Assembly (NCBI RefSeq): GCF_000315055.1
Contig: NZ_BAER01000074.1
Coordinates: 25,819-89,818, forward strand
Source of the DNA: Paraglaciecola polaris LMG 21857
Lineage (GTDB): Bacteria > Pseudomonadota > Gammaproteobacteria > Enterobacterales > Alteromonadaceae
Length of the DNA stretch: 64,000 nt
Direction of reading: 5' to 3'
A program made the position numbers and the translations under genes. The notes beneath the pieces were generated by a model. That model ran no database searches. It saw only the letters and a program-made list of their open reading frames with translations, and had not been told where the DNA came from. This document shows, in pieces, positions 9,201-18,822 of this stretch (its first letter is position 1; every line of letters starts with the position of its first letter).

Positions 9201-10826
9201 TTAGCGCGGTTCAGACATCAAGCCTTTTACCATGGAAAACGCGGCAATAAGCAATACAATGGTGAACGGAAATCCAGTGGATACCGCCATCGCTTGTAAA
9301 GCAATAAGTCCGCCGCCCAAAATTAGTGAAATAGCGACCAGTCCTTCAAACGCACACCAAAAAACACGTTGTGGTGTAGGTGATTCAACCTTGCCTCCAG
9401 CAGAGATAACGTCGATTACCAATGAGCCTGAGTCCGATGAGGTCACAAAGAACACCACAACCAATATTATCGCAATAAACGAGGTAATATTAGCCAAAGG
9501 TAATCCTTCTAGTACAGCGAATAATTGCAACGGCAAATCTGCATTAACTGCTGTCTCATACCCATCGACCACAACTTGTTTAATCGCTGTACTACCGAAT
9601 ACTGTCATCCAAAAAGCACACGCTAAAGAAGGTATCAGCAAAACCGAGATAATAAATTCACGTACTGTTCGACCACGAGAAACTCGAGCGATAAACATAC
9701 CGACAAAAGGACTCCAAGAAATCCACCAAGCCCAGTAGAACGCCGTCCAGCCTGTGGCAAAGCCAGTATCTTCACGGCCTACCGGATTCGCTAACTCAGG
9801 CAAATAACGTATATAAGACACCACATTGTCGAAGAAGCCGGTAAATATGGCGATGGTCGGTCCAACAACCAATACGAAGAACACAAGCAATACCGCTAGC
9901 ACCATATTAATTTGCGATAGTTTTTTCACGCCTGCATCAAGACCTGCCACAACAGAAAAGAGCGCGAGTGATGTTATGCCGACCACTAATAATATTTCCG
10001 TCGTTTCACCTAGGGGTATACCAAAGACTGAATTCAGACCTGCCGCTGCCTGTGAAGCGCCCAACCCCAATGACGTGGCTAGACCAAACAAGGTCGCTAA
10101 AATAGCAAGAATATCGATGATGTGCCCTGGCCAACCCCAAACGCGCTCCCCTAAAATGGGGTAGAAGACCGAGCGTATGGTTAAAGGTAAACCTTTGTTG
10201 AAAGAAAATAGCGCCAATCCGAGTGCCATTATGGCGTAAATAGCCCAAGGGTGAAGCGCCCAATGATATATAGATGCTGCCATGGCGAGACTTTCAGCGC
10301 CCGCGGCATCACCTAATGCACCACCTAGCGGGGCGTAATCAATACGCACACCATTTTCAAATACTGGCCCAGCGAACGCGGTACCAAAGTGACCTAATGG
10401 CTCACTAACGCCATAATACATCAAGCCGATACCCATGCCAGCGGCAAAAAGCATAGAGAACCAACCCGCATAACTATAATCGGGTTTGGCTTCTGTCCCA
10501 CCTAAACGCACACGGCCCAGAGGGGATATGACTAACACCAAACACAAAATAACGAAAATATTGGCCGCGGTCATAAAGAAACCATCGAGGTTACCCGTCA
10601 ACCAATTACGGATATCACCAAAAAAAGGTTCGGCTTCCGTTTGAAACATCAAGGTCAAAGCAACAAAAGCAATAACCATTAAGCCTGACACAGCAAAAAC
10701 GCGGTTGTGTATATCCAAGCCAAAAGGCCCAACATTAACCACTATGTTGTCTTGCCCTACCTGATAATCAGTATCAATGGGGTTGACTTCCCCGTCCGGT
10801 ATCATCGGATCTTTATTTTCTTTCAT
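9201..10826 (-). CDS. BCCT family transporter (betaine/choline/carnitine type)
   Basis: A 541-residue inner-membrane protein with about 12 hydrophobic segments. Family marks: GMGIGLMYYGVSEPLGHF (around residue 130), W-A-W-W-I-S-W-S-P-F-V-G-M-F-I-A-R (around 365, the Trp-rich segment contributing to the quaternary-ammonium site) and a GRTVREFI segment. Such carriers take up glycine betaine, choline, carnitine or DMSP with Na+ or H+. The substrate cannot be read from sequence. The ATG at 10826 has AGGA seven bases upstream and is preferred to a TTG one codon earlier. It lies 52 bp after the porin gene, which suggests that porin and carrier form an uptake unit. Confidence 0.9.
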   Translation of the reverse strand: MKENKDPMIPDGEVNPIDTDYQVGQDNIVVNVGPFGLDIHNRVFAVSGLMVIAFVALTLMFQTEAEPFFGDIRNWLTGNLDGFFMTAANIFVILCLVLVISPLGRVRLGGTEAKPDYSYAGWFSMLFAAGMGIGLMYYGVSEPLGHFGTAFAGPVFENGVRIDYAPLGGALGDAAGAESLAMAASIYHWALHPWAIYAIMALGLALFSFNKGLPLTIRSVFYPILGERVWGWPGHIIDILAILATLFGLATSLGLGASQAAAGLNSVFGIPLGETTEILLVVGITSLALFSVVAGLDAGVKKLSQINMVLAVLLVFFVLVVGPTIAIFTGFFDNVVSYIRYLPELANPVGREDTGFATGWTAFYWAWWISWSPFVGMFIARVSRGRTVREFIISVLLIPSLACAFWMTVFGSTAIKQVVVDGYETAVNADLPLQLFAVLEGLPLANITSFIAIILVVVFFVTSSDSGSLVIDVISAGGKVESPTPQRVFWCAFEGLVAISLILGGGLIALQAMAVSTGFPFTIVLLIAAFSMVKGLMSEPR

Positions 10827-10878
10827 CAAAATATCCTTTTATAAAAACGTATATCAACATGCTCATTCAGCAAATTTG

Positions 10879-12227
10879 CTAGAAGTAATAACCAATGTTG
10901 ATGTTAAAGCGTTGCTCTGTTTCATCACTATTGCCCGACGCACTGCCGCCGACAAAGGGTTGATTTTTAGCATGCACAAAATCGAAATAGGTAAATAAGC
11001 CTCCCGCAGCAACAGACATTCCCAACACATTCATCATGGTGTTTTCACTGTTGTCGGACTTGTCATAGACTAATCCAAAATTGTTATAGAATTGCAGGTC
11101 GGTCACCGGACCAAAATCGACAGCCATGTCGTATGCAATATTCAATGTGGTAGATTTAGCATCTGCTGCAATCGAGTCATAAAATGAATATGCCCCCACT
11201 GCGAGCCTATCCGCTTGGCCGATATCGTAATCATATTGACTGTGCTGAAATTGAAGATGCCAGTTACGATATTGGCTGCTGGTATGAAATGCCCAAGCTT
11301 GGTAATCCCCTGCCCGGCGCTCTCCATTATGAATCCCCCCTTGTAATGCAGATACACCTACCTCAGTCTTCACCTCACCCGTTGTAAAATAGTAGGCAAA
11401 GCGCCCTGCAAGCGTATTGTATTCTCCGAGTCCCTCCGTTGGCTCATCATAAATGCCGTCGCCGTCATTTCTAATGCCCACAATATCATATGAATAACGA
11501 TCTGAGCGATTATCTACGTAACCATCAACACCACCCAGTTCATCATTTTTGAAAAAACCGAGATCAAGCTGCCAGTTATCGGCAATACTGCGCTTAAACA
11601 CGACCCCTAAATCGAAGTCGTCTTCTAAACCAAGGTAATAGTTAGTACTGAAAAAATAATTCTGCGAATTATAGGCTTGATTGCCAAAAGGCACTTTGGT
11701 GATACCAGCTTGCACTTGCCAATTTTCGCTAAACTGGTACCCAGCATAAGCATATTTTATGGCCGTCATGTAATCAAAAAACCGATTTCGCTGTTTAAAG
11801 TTACGCCGCCCACTTCACCGCTCATGTTGATGCGAAAAATATCGAAGTCGAAATCACCACCACGGTTTTTATTGCCATCATCATAAGAGGTGTAGCTATA
11901 ATTGGTACGAATAGCGCCACCGAATTCAATTCCGTCGCTATTTTCAGGCTCTGCTACCTCAGTCGTATTTGATTCCTGCGATTTTTTTTGCTCGGCTAGA
12001 TCAACAGACTCAGTCGATTGCTGATCTGAAGAGGCAGGCTGGCCAGCAGTGTCACTATTGGCTACGGAGGATTGATTTTCGAGCTGCTCTAGTCGAGCTT
12101 GCAATGCAGAAATTTGTGCTTTAAGTGTCGCCAGTTCTTGCGCGCTTACTTCTACAGCTGATGTGCTGAAAGAGCTCGCCATTACACCTGATAACAGGGC
12201 CGGTCCGATACACTGTGTGAGTCTCAT
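10879..12227 (-). pseudogene. Outer-membrane porin with N-terminal coiled coil, interrupted by a frameshift
   Basis: Two overlapping frames (12227-11766 and 11769-10879, overlap ATGA) together encode one porin of about 450 residues. The 5' part has a signal peptide, a coiled coil (ELATLKAQISALQARLEQLE), a low-complexity Ser/Glu linker and the first beta strands (FGGAIRTNYSY). The 3' part continues with alternating beta strands and ends in GYYF, a typical terminal aromatic. Adding one T to the T6 run at 11781-11776 restores a continuous F-F-D-Y-M-T reading. The architecture resembles trimeric DcaP-like porins. The start has AAGGAAA upstream. It may be a real null allele, a sequencing error or, less likely, programmed slippage. 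Confidence 0.75.
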
Positions 12228-12966
12228 GCTATTTCCTTTGACGATATTAATTTGAATTTTGGTACCTCGTGTTAAAACTACGTCCTTGTGACAGCAATTA
12301 AACGTATCGTGGGTGTAAAGCCTCCACATATCGCTTATTGCTACTTATTATTATTTGAACGGATAGAGAAAGTGCCCCAACCTGTTCTGGGTGTTATAAA
12401 ATTCGCTTTTAACGAAACCATAGGGTAAAGCAAACATTTGTCCGGTTCGCCGCTGGTAATTAGCTAGATATAGCAAAATGCACACCAGTCGTGTCTCAAT
12501 AGAGAAAACAACCAAAAATACATCGAACAGAACTCATTATGCGCCAATCAACACACTATTTAGATAAATAAATACTCTATCAATAGCGCTAAAAATAACA
12601 TCACAACAAGCGTGAAATCTTAACACACTTGTGTTTTTTGTTCACATAAACCAGAGAAATCCACCTCCCCAAAACCTAAATAAAACATTTTAAAAACAAA
12701 GTATTAAGAATATAACGAATGATTTCAAAACAAAATCAACAAGTTCACATTTTAAAATAAGAAATAGACAAAAAGTCAGAAAGGAATGAATAAACAAAAG
12801 GAAATTGACTGAAAGTAAAACAATTAGTATACGAATAAATAAATGAGAAATATCAAATGCTATATCTTGAATAGGCTAAATTAATACACACGAGTTAACT
12901 AAGATCAGTAAGAAAGAAACAATATTGTAAATTGTACAAACAAGCTGAAAATGAAAACTTAAGAAA
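12228..12966. other. AT-rich intergenic region upstream of the porin gene
   Basis: About 740 bp rich in A tracts with no open frame that resembles a gene. It must contain the promoter of the porin-BCCT operon and the 3' flank of the tRNA-Val gene. I see no clear repeats or operator. Confidence 0.5.
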
Positions 12967-13043
12967 TGGTGCGTCCGAGATGACTCGAACATCCGACCCC
13001 TACCATGTCAAGGTAGTGCTCTAACCAACTGAGCTACGGACGC
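12967..13043 (-). tRNA. tRNA-Val (anticodon GAC), CCA encoded
   Basis: On the minus strand a full cloverleaf is readable: acceptor GCGTCCG/CGGACGC (7 bp), T8-A9, D stem GCTC/GAGC, anticodon stem CTACC/GGTAG with loop TTGACAT (anticodon GAC), T loop TTCGAGT, discriminator A and an encoded CCA. It is nearly identical to enteric tRNA-Val(GAC) as I remember it. It reads GUC and GUU codons. No integrase gene abuts it. Confidence 0.97.
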
Positions 13044-13166
13044 ACTGTGTAGAAACTTGCTGAGGAATCCCTCGAAGCGGCGCGTATAATAACGATGCTT
13101 ATGGGTGACTGCAAGCGCTTTTTAATACCAAACGTTTAGTTGCTGAAATTATACACAAAACGGTAT

Positions 13167-13845
13167 TTATAAACGTGAGCCAGCGTTAGTTTGCGTTAAA
13201 TGATTAAGTAACGTAGGTGCTATGTCGTGGATATCTTTCACTTCCATTACCGCATCTTGTTCAATGGCGACTTTTGGCATACCAAACACCACACAACTGG
13301 CCTCATCCTGAGCAACGGTAAAGCCGCCGTTGTGTTTAATGTTGCGTAAGCCTTGTGCGCCATCTTTACCCATGCCGGTCAATATTGCTGCCACAACGTT
13401 GTTAGCAAAAGGCACTAAAGATTCAAACATCACATCCACTGACGGTTTATGCCCACTCACAATGCCATCTGGTTCAAGCTTGGTGCGGTAATCAGCGCCC
13501 GATTTAACAATTTTCAGATGCATCGCCCCCGGCGCCAAATATACAGTACCGGGCAAAATGCGCTCGTCGTGCTTAGCTTCTTTACCGCTACCTTACAACA
13601 GTCATTCAAACGTTTAGCAAACGACGTGGTAAAACCAGGTGGCATATGCTGGGGTTAGCAGGCATAGACATCAGCACTTTTTTAATGGCCTCTGTGCCAC
13701 CGATCGATGCCCCTATCGCAATTATTTTTTCAGTACTGAGCAGTGGCAACCGAGTTGGCGGAGACACCTTGGATGGCTGAACACGTTTCACTTTTGCCAT
13801 TGCAACTAAGTGAATCTTTCAACGATCACCTTTGATAACGTTGTA
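13167..13845 (-). pseudogene. Decayed cheB (chemotaxis methylesterase) remnant
   Basis: Pieces of the CheB methylesterase domain are spread over shifted frames: linker plus IGASIGGTEAI (13800-13606), [14 protein letters not shown] in another frame near 13640-13600, and YLAPG...AAILTGMGKDGAQGL to the C-terminus (13556-13167). Damage includes a short deletion between MPAN and the Q-H-M-P-P motif, a 1-base loss near 13577 and a further 1-base loss near 13815 that separates a linker remnant (SKVIVE). The receiver domain that should precede is missing. No chemotaxis genes are nearby. CheB demethylates chemoreceptors; this copy cannot make a working enzyme. Confidence 0.85.
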
Positions 13846-14124
13846 TCCCTCCACTGATTCAATAAAATAGCAGTGAAAATGACAAAAGTTAGTGAACACT
13901 ACAAGGTTTGGTGGGGAGAACTAAACAGCCCATTTAGCCAGTTAGTACTTTACGCGTAGAATACATATATCGGTAAATAAAAAGACGTATTTGATTGGCC
14001 TTTCAACATATTTCGTTACCACTTTTGCCCGTCAAGCCCAGTGACTCCTTCGATTTTTATCAGCAGTTGCAACACTTTTTACGGTAAGATTATCCTCTGT
14101 TTTATTTACCCTTTAATTTTGTTT
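13846..14124. other. Intergenic region between cheB relic and patatin gene
   Basis: No gene and no clear remnant of the CheB receiver domain is visible. It should contain the promoter of the plus-strand patatin-like gene, but no strong -35/-10 pair stands out. Confidence 0.4.
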
Positions 14125-15174
14125 ATGTTAGATATTTACGCAGGAAAATCAGCTTTAGTGCTGATTGAGAAAGAAGGATTTCAGCAACACGTATTCAGTT
14201 CATTTCTGGGTGCCAGCGGTGGCCCTAAATGGTTTAGTTTATTTGGTTTAGACAAACATCTATTCGGCCATTTTTTTACACAGCGTAGCCAGCCCCTCAA
14301 TCTAATAGGTTCATCCGCAGGCGCGTTTCGCGCTGCATGCTTCGCGCAAAATGATCCTGTGGCGGCCATCAGTCGTTTAGCAAAGTATTATTCACAGACA
14401 TCTTACGCCGACAAAGTCACTCCGCTGGAAATCAGTGATAGTGCTCGGGTGTTGCTCGATCGCGTGTTGGGCGAAAATGGCGCCCAAGAAATCATCGACA
14501 ACGCTATTTTTAATGCACATTTTTTAGTAGCCAAATCAAATGGCCTCGTGGCGTCTGAACGCAAACCGCTGCAAATAGCCGGATTAGTGAAAAGCTATGC
14601 ACTTAATCGGTTCAACCGTAAATTATTGACCAAGCAATATGAGCGATTTGTTTTCCAAAATGCGCGCAGTACACTGAATATAAAGGACGAAAGCGGATTC
14701 TTGACCCACAAAGTATCGCTGACTCAAGACAATATCAAAGAGTCGTTATTGGCGTCAGGTTCGATACCCATGGTGATGTTAGGAATTAAAAATATACCTG
14801 GCGCGCCAAACGGCATGTATCGAGATGGCGGTATTATTGATTACCATTTTGATATTAGCCTTAACAACTCCTCTGGCTTGACCTTGTATCCCCATTTCAA
14901 TGCCCAGCCTAAAGCGGGTTGGTTTGACAAGTCTCTCAAGCGCCCAGTCAACCTGCAAAATTACGATAAAACTGTCATGTTAGTCCCGTCTAGTAAGTTT
15001 GTTGACTCCTTACCATTTGGTAAAATTCCCGATAGAGAAGATTTTACCAAAATGACCACTGACGTGCGTATAGCCTATTGGCAAAAAGTGCTCCAGGAAA
15101 CGGAAGCTCTAGCAGTCAGCTTTGCTGAATTTGTTGAACAGCAAGACCTGTCAAAAATAAAATTACTCGCCTAA
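14125..15174 (+). CDS. Patatin-like phospholipase family protein
   Basis: A 349-residue protein with the patatin Ser-Asp dyad layout: the oxyanion-type loop LGASGGPKW (about 31-39), nucleophile motif G-S-S-A-G (about 63-67) and R-D-G-G (about 237) for the Asp. It is predicted to be a cytoplasmic or membrane-associated acyl hydrolase; the substrate is unknown. The frame is open back to a GTG at 14041, but MLDIYAGKSAL fits the fold start better, so I use ATG 14125. Neither start has a good Shine-Dalgarno. It is monocistronic, and a DnaA-box cluster follows. Confidence 0.7.
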   Translation: MLDIYAGKSALVLIEKEGFQQHVFSSFLGASGGPKWFSLFGLDKHLFGHFFTQRSQPLNLIGSSAGAFRAACFAQNDPVAAISRLAKYYSQTSYADKVTPLEISDSARVLLDRVLGENGAQEIIDNAIFNAHFLVAKSNGLVASERKPLQIAGLVKSYALNRFNRKLLTKQYERFVFQNARSTLNIKDESGFLTHKVSLTQDNIKESLLASGSIPMVMLGIKNIPGAPNGMYRDGGIIDYHFDISLNNSSGLTLYPHFNAQPKAGWFDKSLKRPVNLQNYDKTVMLVPSSKFVDSLPFGKIPDREDFTKMTTDVRIAYWQKVLQETEALAVSFAEFVEQQDLSKIKLLA

Positions 15175-15190
15175 ATTAATCAATTATTGG

Positions 15191-15507
15191 GATCGAATAA
15201 GATCCCCGTAAAATTGTTTAACAATCAATCGATTATTTTTAGCTAAAATAATGAATTAGTGCCTTGCAAGTTATCAACATCAATGCTCTAACGAGCAAAC
15301 TGTGCAATTTACAACCAACCTGAAAATAGTGAGCCATATCAATCAATTAAGAGATAAAACCAGAGAACTCAACAAGGTTATCCACAGATTCAGTGGATAA
15401 CACGCATATAAAAGCCGGTTATTGTGAATAACAGCCCACAATTTTGTGAATAAGCAACAAATAAAAAAATACCGGGATCAAGCATTGCGATCAGCAAATA
15501 AACGATC
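15191..15507. promoter_or_regulatory. DnaA-box, IHF-site and GATC cluster (oriC/datA/DARS-like)
   Basis: Within about 320 bp I see a perfect DnaA box TTATCCACA (15378-15386, plus), TTATCCACT (15392-15400, minus), TTATTCACA twice (15423-15431 and 15445-15453, minus) and TTATCAACA (15271-15279, plus). Two exact matches to the IHF consensus WATCAANNNNTTR lie at 15223-15235 and 15337-15349, and five GATC sites at 15191, 15201, 15476, 15489 and 15504. Such combinations occur in oriC, datA and DARS loci. The neighbours are not the usual oriC genes (mnmG, dnaA), so the role is open. Confidence 0.6.
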
Positions 15508-15662
15508 TGTGCTGCTTATATCACCATGGTCTTACCAACCACCATTACCCTGGAAAATAAACCACAAAGCCCTTGCTGGGATTAAATATTCAGCCATAAG
15601 TACTTGCGTTGTGCTCCAAAGACAGCAGAATAACACTTCACTCAACTGACAACGGATAGTTC

Positions 15663-16046
15663 ATGCCAAAACAAACCTTAGCCCTACATCCTGAACGTTT
15701 TTGCATTCACAGCCTAGATCACGACGCACCTATTCCCAATGAAGTGCTGCAAGCACCTATTTTCTTTATAAGCAAAACTGAAGATGAGCTAAGCGTTGTG
15801 GTGCCAGATAATGTGGCAATACAAAGTGAGGCCAGTGATGGTAATTGGCGCGCAATGGAGGTTTTAGGCCCGTTAAGTTTGTCTATGGTTGGCATTATGG
15901 CCAGTATTGGTTCGGTATTTGCAAAAGCCAATGTCAGTATCTTTGTGGTTTCTACCTTTGATACGGACTACTTTTTAATTAAACATAATGATTTAGCGGC
16001 AGCAGTCGACGCCCTGCGCGGCGATGGCTACAAAGTGACCGAATAA
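15663..16046 (+). CDS. ACT domain protein (CASTOR/ACT_7 type)
   Basis: A 127-residue cytoplasmic protein. The C-terminal half (WRAMEVLGPLSLSMVGIMAS, then SIFVVSTFDTDYFLIK) matches the ACT_7/CASTOR group of tandem ACT-like sensors. ACT domains bind amino acids or other small ligands as regulatory modules; the ligand here is unknown. The next gene (EIIA-like) begins 4 bp after its stop, so the two are translationally linked. Confidence 0.7.
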   Translation: MPKQTLALHPERFCIHSLDHDAPIPNEVLQAPIFFISKTEDELSVVVPDNVAIQSEASDGNWRAMEVLGPLSLSMVGIMASIGSVFAKANVSIFVVSTFDTDYFLIKHNDLAAAVDALRGDGYKVTE

Positions 16047-16050
16047 ACGT

Positions 16051-16551
16051 TTGTTTACCTCTATCGTTAAATCATCACCTCCTGAGACCTATAAAAAAGC
16101 GCTGGCAGTTGGCAGTCCTATCTCAGGGAAAATTGTGCCTATGCAACAGCTACCCAACGCGTTATTTACCCACGGCATGTATGGCGACGGAATCGCCATT
16201 GAGCCCTCAGGTTATCAACTTTACGCGCCATACACCGGTGTTATTACCTCTCTTCCCCATACGGGACATTGCATCACGCTCACGGCCTCTAACGGTCTAC
16301 GCTTTTATATGCAATTAGGGATGAACAGTCACACTATGCTAGGGGAAGGATTTAAACGGATTGCTAAAATTGGCCAGACATATCAGGCAGGGGAAGTATT
16401 ACTGGAGTTTGATTTAGTCAAAATGCGGCAGTCATTAGACAGTACATTGTGTCCATTCATGTTGCAAAACTGTCAAAAACTGTCTGCCATTCAAGGGCAT
16501 TATCATCAGGTCATAGCAACACAAGATGTTGCTATGACCTTATTCATTTAA
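16051..16551 (+). CDS. EIIA-Glc-like protein lacking the phosphorylated histidine
   Basis: A 166-residue relative of the glucose PTS EIIA (Crr). Matching parts: G-S-P-I-S-G-K-I-V (residues 23-31), GDGIAIEPSG, APYTGVI, and LGEGFKRIAKIGQ...EFDL. The histidine equivalent to His75 of E. coli EIIA is present (TGHCITL). Fifteen residues later, where FVHFG would hold the phosphorylated His90, this protein has F-Y-M-Q-L-G, a Gln. It therefore should not accept phosphate from HPr and may act as a constitutive regulatory or ligand-binding EIIA. The start is TTG 16051, since an in-frame stop lies 15 bp upstream and no ATG fits. It is coupled to the ACT gene. Confidence 0.8.
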   Translation: MFTSIVKSSPPETYKKALAVGSPISGKIVPMQQLPNALFTHGMYGDGIAIEPSGYQLYAPYTGVITSLPHTGHCITLTASNGLRFYMQLGMNSHTMLGEGFKRIAKIGQTYQAGEVLLEFDLVKMRQSLDSTLCPFMLQNCQKLSAIQGHYHQVIATQDVAMTLFI

Positions 16552-16566
16552 TGCACCTATGCCTAC

Positions 16567-18822
16567 TTACACCGAGTAATGTTTGCTAACCGGTAGCGCC
16601 CGAATACGAGTTGATGAGGCATGATAAATCGCATTCACCACAGAGGCAGCAACAGGTGGCACTCCAGGCTCGCCCACACCACCAGGAGCAGCGGTTGACT
16701 CAATGATATGGGTCACTATTTTAGGGCATTGATGCATGCGCAGCACGGTGTAGTCATGATAATTAGATTGCTGTACGGCCCCTTCTTTAATGGTAACTTC
16801 GCCCATTAAAGCGATGGATAAACCAAATATCATTGCCCCTTCTTGCTGAGATTTCACCCGGTCAGGGTTAACAACTCGCCCAGCATCAATAACAGAGTGC
16901 ATCTCCAATACGCTGACTTTGTCGTTTTCCACTTTCACTTTAGTGGCCACTGCCACATAAGAGACAAAGCTGCGATGTACGCTTATCCCCCACCCTTCAT
17001 TATCCCCAGCGGGCTGATCAGCGCCACTTTTGAGCATTAACTCATTCAGCACATGCTTTAAACGCTTCGTTTCTATAGGGAAGGTATCGTATGACTCGCC
17101 GTAGTTTTCATATTTGAAGCCCTGGGTTTTAGGATCAACAATACGGTCTTCGCCTAACAAGTTAAGCCACATTTTGGCGGTACTCACCCCAGCTTTTTCA
17201 GCAACTTCATCCACAAATGAGCCAATAGCGAAGCCGTGCTGAATATTACTCACCGAGCGCATCCAGCCGATACGCACATGGGCCGGGGCTTTATGGGTTT
17301 CGCATGAAATATTCTCTATATCGAAGGGCACATCACCAAAACCAAGTGATAACTCTCCGGTTTGCGGTTCGTCCGTTGTGCCGGTAAATGTCCAGCTGAT
17401 GCTAGGAAATGCTGTACGCTGCAACCAACTTGTTACCTTTCCGTTGTCGTCTAGGCCTGCCTGAAAATGCTGGGCACTGATGGCGTGATAATAACCATGT
17501 TGAATATCATCCTCTCGACTCCAAATCACTTTCACCGGCTTACCCGTTTGTTGTGCCAATATAGCCGCTTCGACAGAGAAATCTGGTTTTGACTTACGGC
17601 CGAATCCCCCGCCCAATAAGGTGACATTAATTTTAACCTTGCTTTTGTCAATGCCCAGTGCGCCTGCCACGTTTTGTTGGGTTGATTGTGGTGTTTGGGT
17701 ACATGCCCAAACTTCACAATGGCCGTCCTTAAACACGGCTGTCGCCGCTGGGGGCTCCATAGGAGCATGTACTAAATACGGTAAAGTATATGTGGCAGCG
17801 ACTTTATGGCTAGCGTCGTCAAATGCTTGATATGCATCACCGGCTTGGCGAATGGGCTTGCCTTTTGTAACAATCCGCTCTTCAAGCTCGGCCAAATAGA
17901 CATCAGAATCATGATTTTGATTATCCCCTAGCTCCCATTCGATATTTAATACCTTGCGACCTTGTAATGCTGACCAAGTATTGCTGGCTAATACCGCCAC
18001 ACCATTAAGGTTTTTAAACAATACCGGCATGCTTTGCTTCGGCATTTCGATCACGCTGATGACATTGGCGACATTAAGGGGGGCAGCCTTATCGAAGGTT
18101 TTTACACTCCCGCCAACCACGGGACAACGCTCAATACTGGCATACAACATACCGTCTAATTTGATGTCTTGGCCAAAGGTGGTGTTCCCGGTGAGCACGT
18201 CGGGCAAATCTACCGATGTCATCGGTTTACCAATAAACGTGAATTGATCCGGTGTCTTAAATGTGAGGTCTTGCACTTGAGGAGGGGTTAGCTTGCCTGC
18301 GGCACTGGCAAGTTCAGCAAAACTCAAGGTTTTACCTGTTGGTTTGTGCACTATCATGCCGTTTTCGGCAAAAACGTCGGAAACCGCTACGCCCCATTTT
18401 TGCCCTGCGGCTTGCTCAAGCATCGCCCTTGCCGTGGCCCCCATTTCACGCATGGTGCTATAAAAACGACGAATAGAGCGAGAGCCATCGGTATTTTGAC
18501 TACCGTATGCTTCATCTGCTAATCCTTGCACAACATTCACTTTTGACCAATCTGCACATAACTCATCGGCCACGATTTGCGGAATACCAGTACGCACACC
18601 TTGACCCATTTCACTACGGTGACAAACAATGTTTACTGTGCCGTCATCGTCAATGCTCACAAACAAATTGAGTGAATTGGAACCAACCACCTCGCTTGAG
18701 TCTGCCCACGCAGGTGACATACTAGGTAACACAGCGCCTAAAACAAAGGCGCCGCCCGCAATACTGGTATAACGCAGGAAATCACGACGGCTAACCGATT
18801 TAATTTCGTTTTGACGACTCAT
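16567..18822 (-). CDS. Molybdenum hydroxylase large subunit (IorB-type, xanthine dehydrogenase family)
   Basis: A 751-residue molybdopterin-cytosine-dinucleotide-binding subunit. The N-terminus has a twin-arginine signal (SRRDFLRYT, residues 10-18, then a hydrophobic stretch), so the folded enzyme is exported. Family motifs include [14 protein letters not shown] (around 403-416), and G-V-G-E-P-G-V-P-P near residue 720 carries the Glu that acts as the base in molybdenum hydroxylases. IorAB-type enzymes oxidise aldehydes or N-heterocycles and pass electrons to a cytochrome; no cytochrome gene is adjacent. The start overlaps the 2Fe-2S gene by ATGA. The substrate is unknown. Confidence 0.85.
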   Translation of the reverse strand: MSRQNEIKSVSRRDFLRYTSIAGGAFVLGAVLPSMSPAWADSSEVVGSNSLNLFVSIDDDGTVNIVCHRSEMGQGVRTGIPQIVADELCADWSKVNVVQGLADEAYGSQNTDGSRSIRRFYSTMREMGATARAMLEQAAGQKWGVAVSDVFAENGMIVHKPTGKTLSFAELASAAGKLTPPQVQDLTFKTPDQFTFIGKPMTSVDLPDVLTGNTTFGQDIKLDGMLYASIERCPVVGGSVKTFDKAAPLNVANVISVIEMPKQSMPVLFKNLNGVAVLASNTWSALQGRKVLNIEWELGDNQNHDSDVYLAELEERIVTKGKPIRQAGDAYQAFDDASHKVAATYTLPYLVHAPMEPPAATAVFKDGHCEVWACTQTPQSTQQNVAGALGIDKSKVKINVTLLGGGFGRKSKPDFSVEAAILAQQTGKPVKVIWSREDDIQHGYYHAISAQHFQAGLDDNGKVTSWLQRTAFPSISWTFTGTTDEPQTGELSLGFGDVPFDIENISCETHKAPAHVRIGWMRSVSNIQHGFAIGSFVDEVAEKAGVSTAKMWLNLLGEDRIVDPKTQGFKYENYGESYDTFPIETKRLKHVLNELMLKSGADQPAGDNEGWGISVHRSFVSYVAVATKVKVENDKVSVLEMHSVIDAGRVVNPDRVKSQQEGAMIFGLSIALMGEVTIKEGAVQQSNYHDYTVLRMHQCPKIVTHIIESTAAPGGVGEPGVPPVAASVVNAIYHASSTRIRALPVSKHYSV

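Noticed and set aside
9232..9738. A 168-codon open frame on the plus strand
   Set aside because: It is antisense to the BCCT gene, with Asn/Thr/Ile-rich low-complexity composition typical of a shadow frame.
15446..15649. A 67-codon open frame starting with GTG inside a DnaA box
   Set aside because: No Shine-Dalgarno, no recognisable protein pattern, and it overlaps the DnaA-box cluster.
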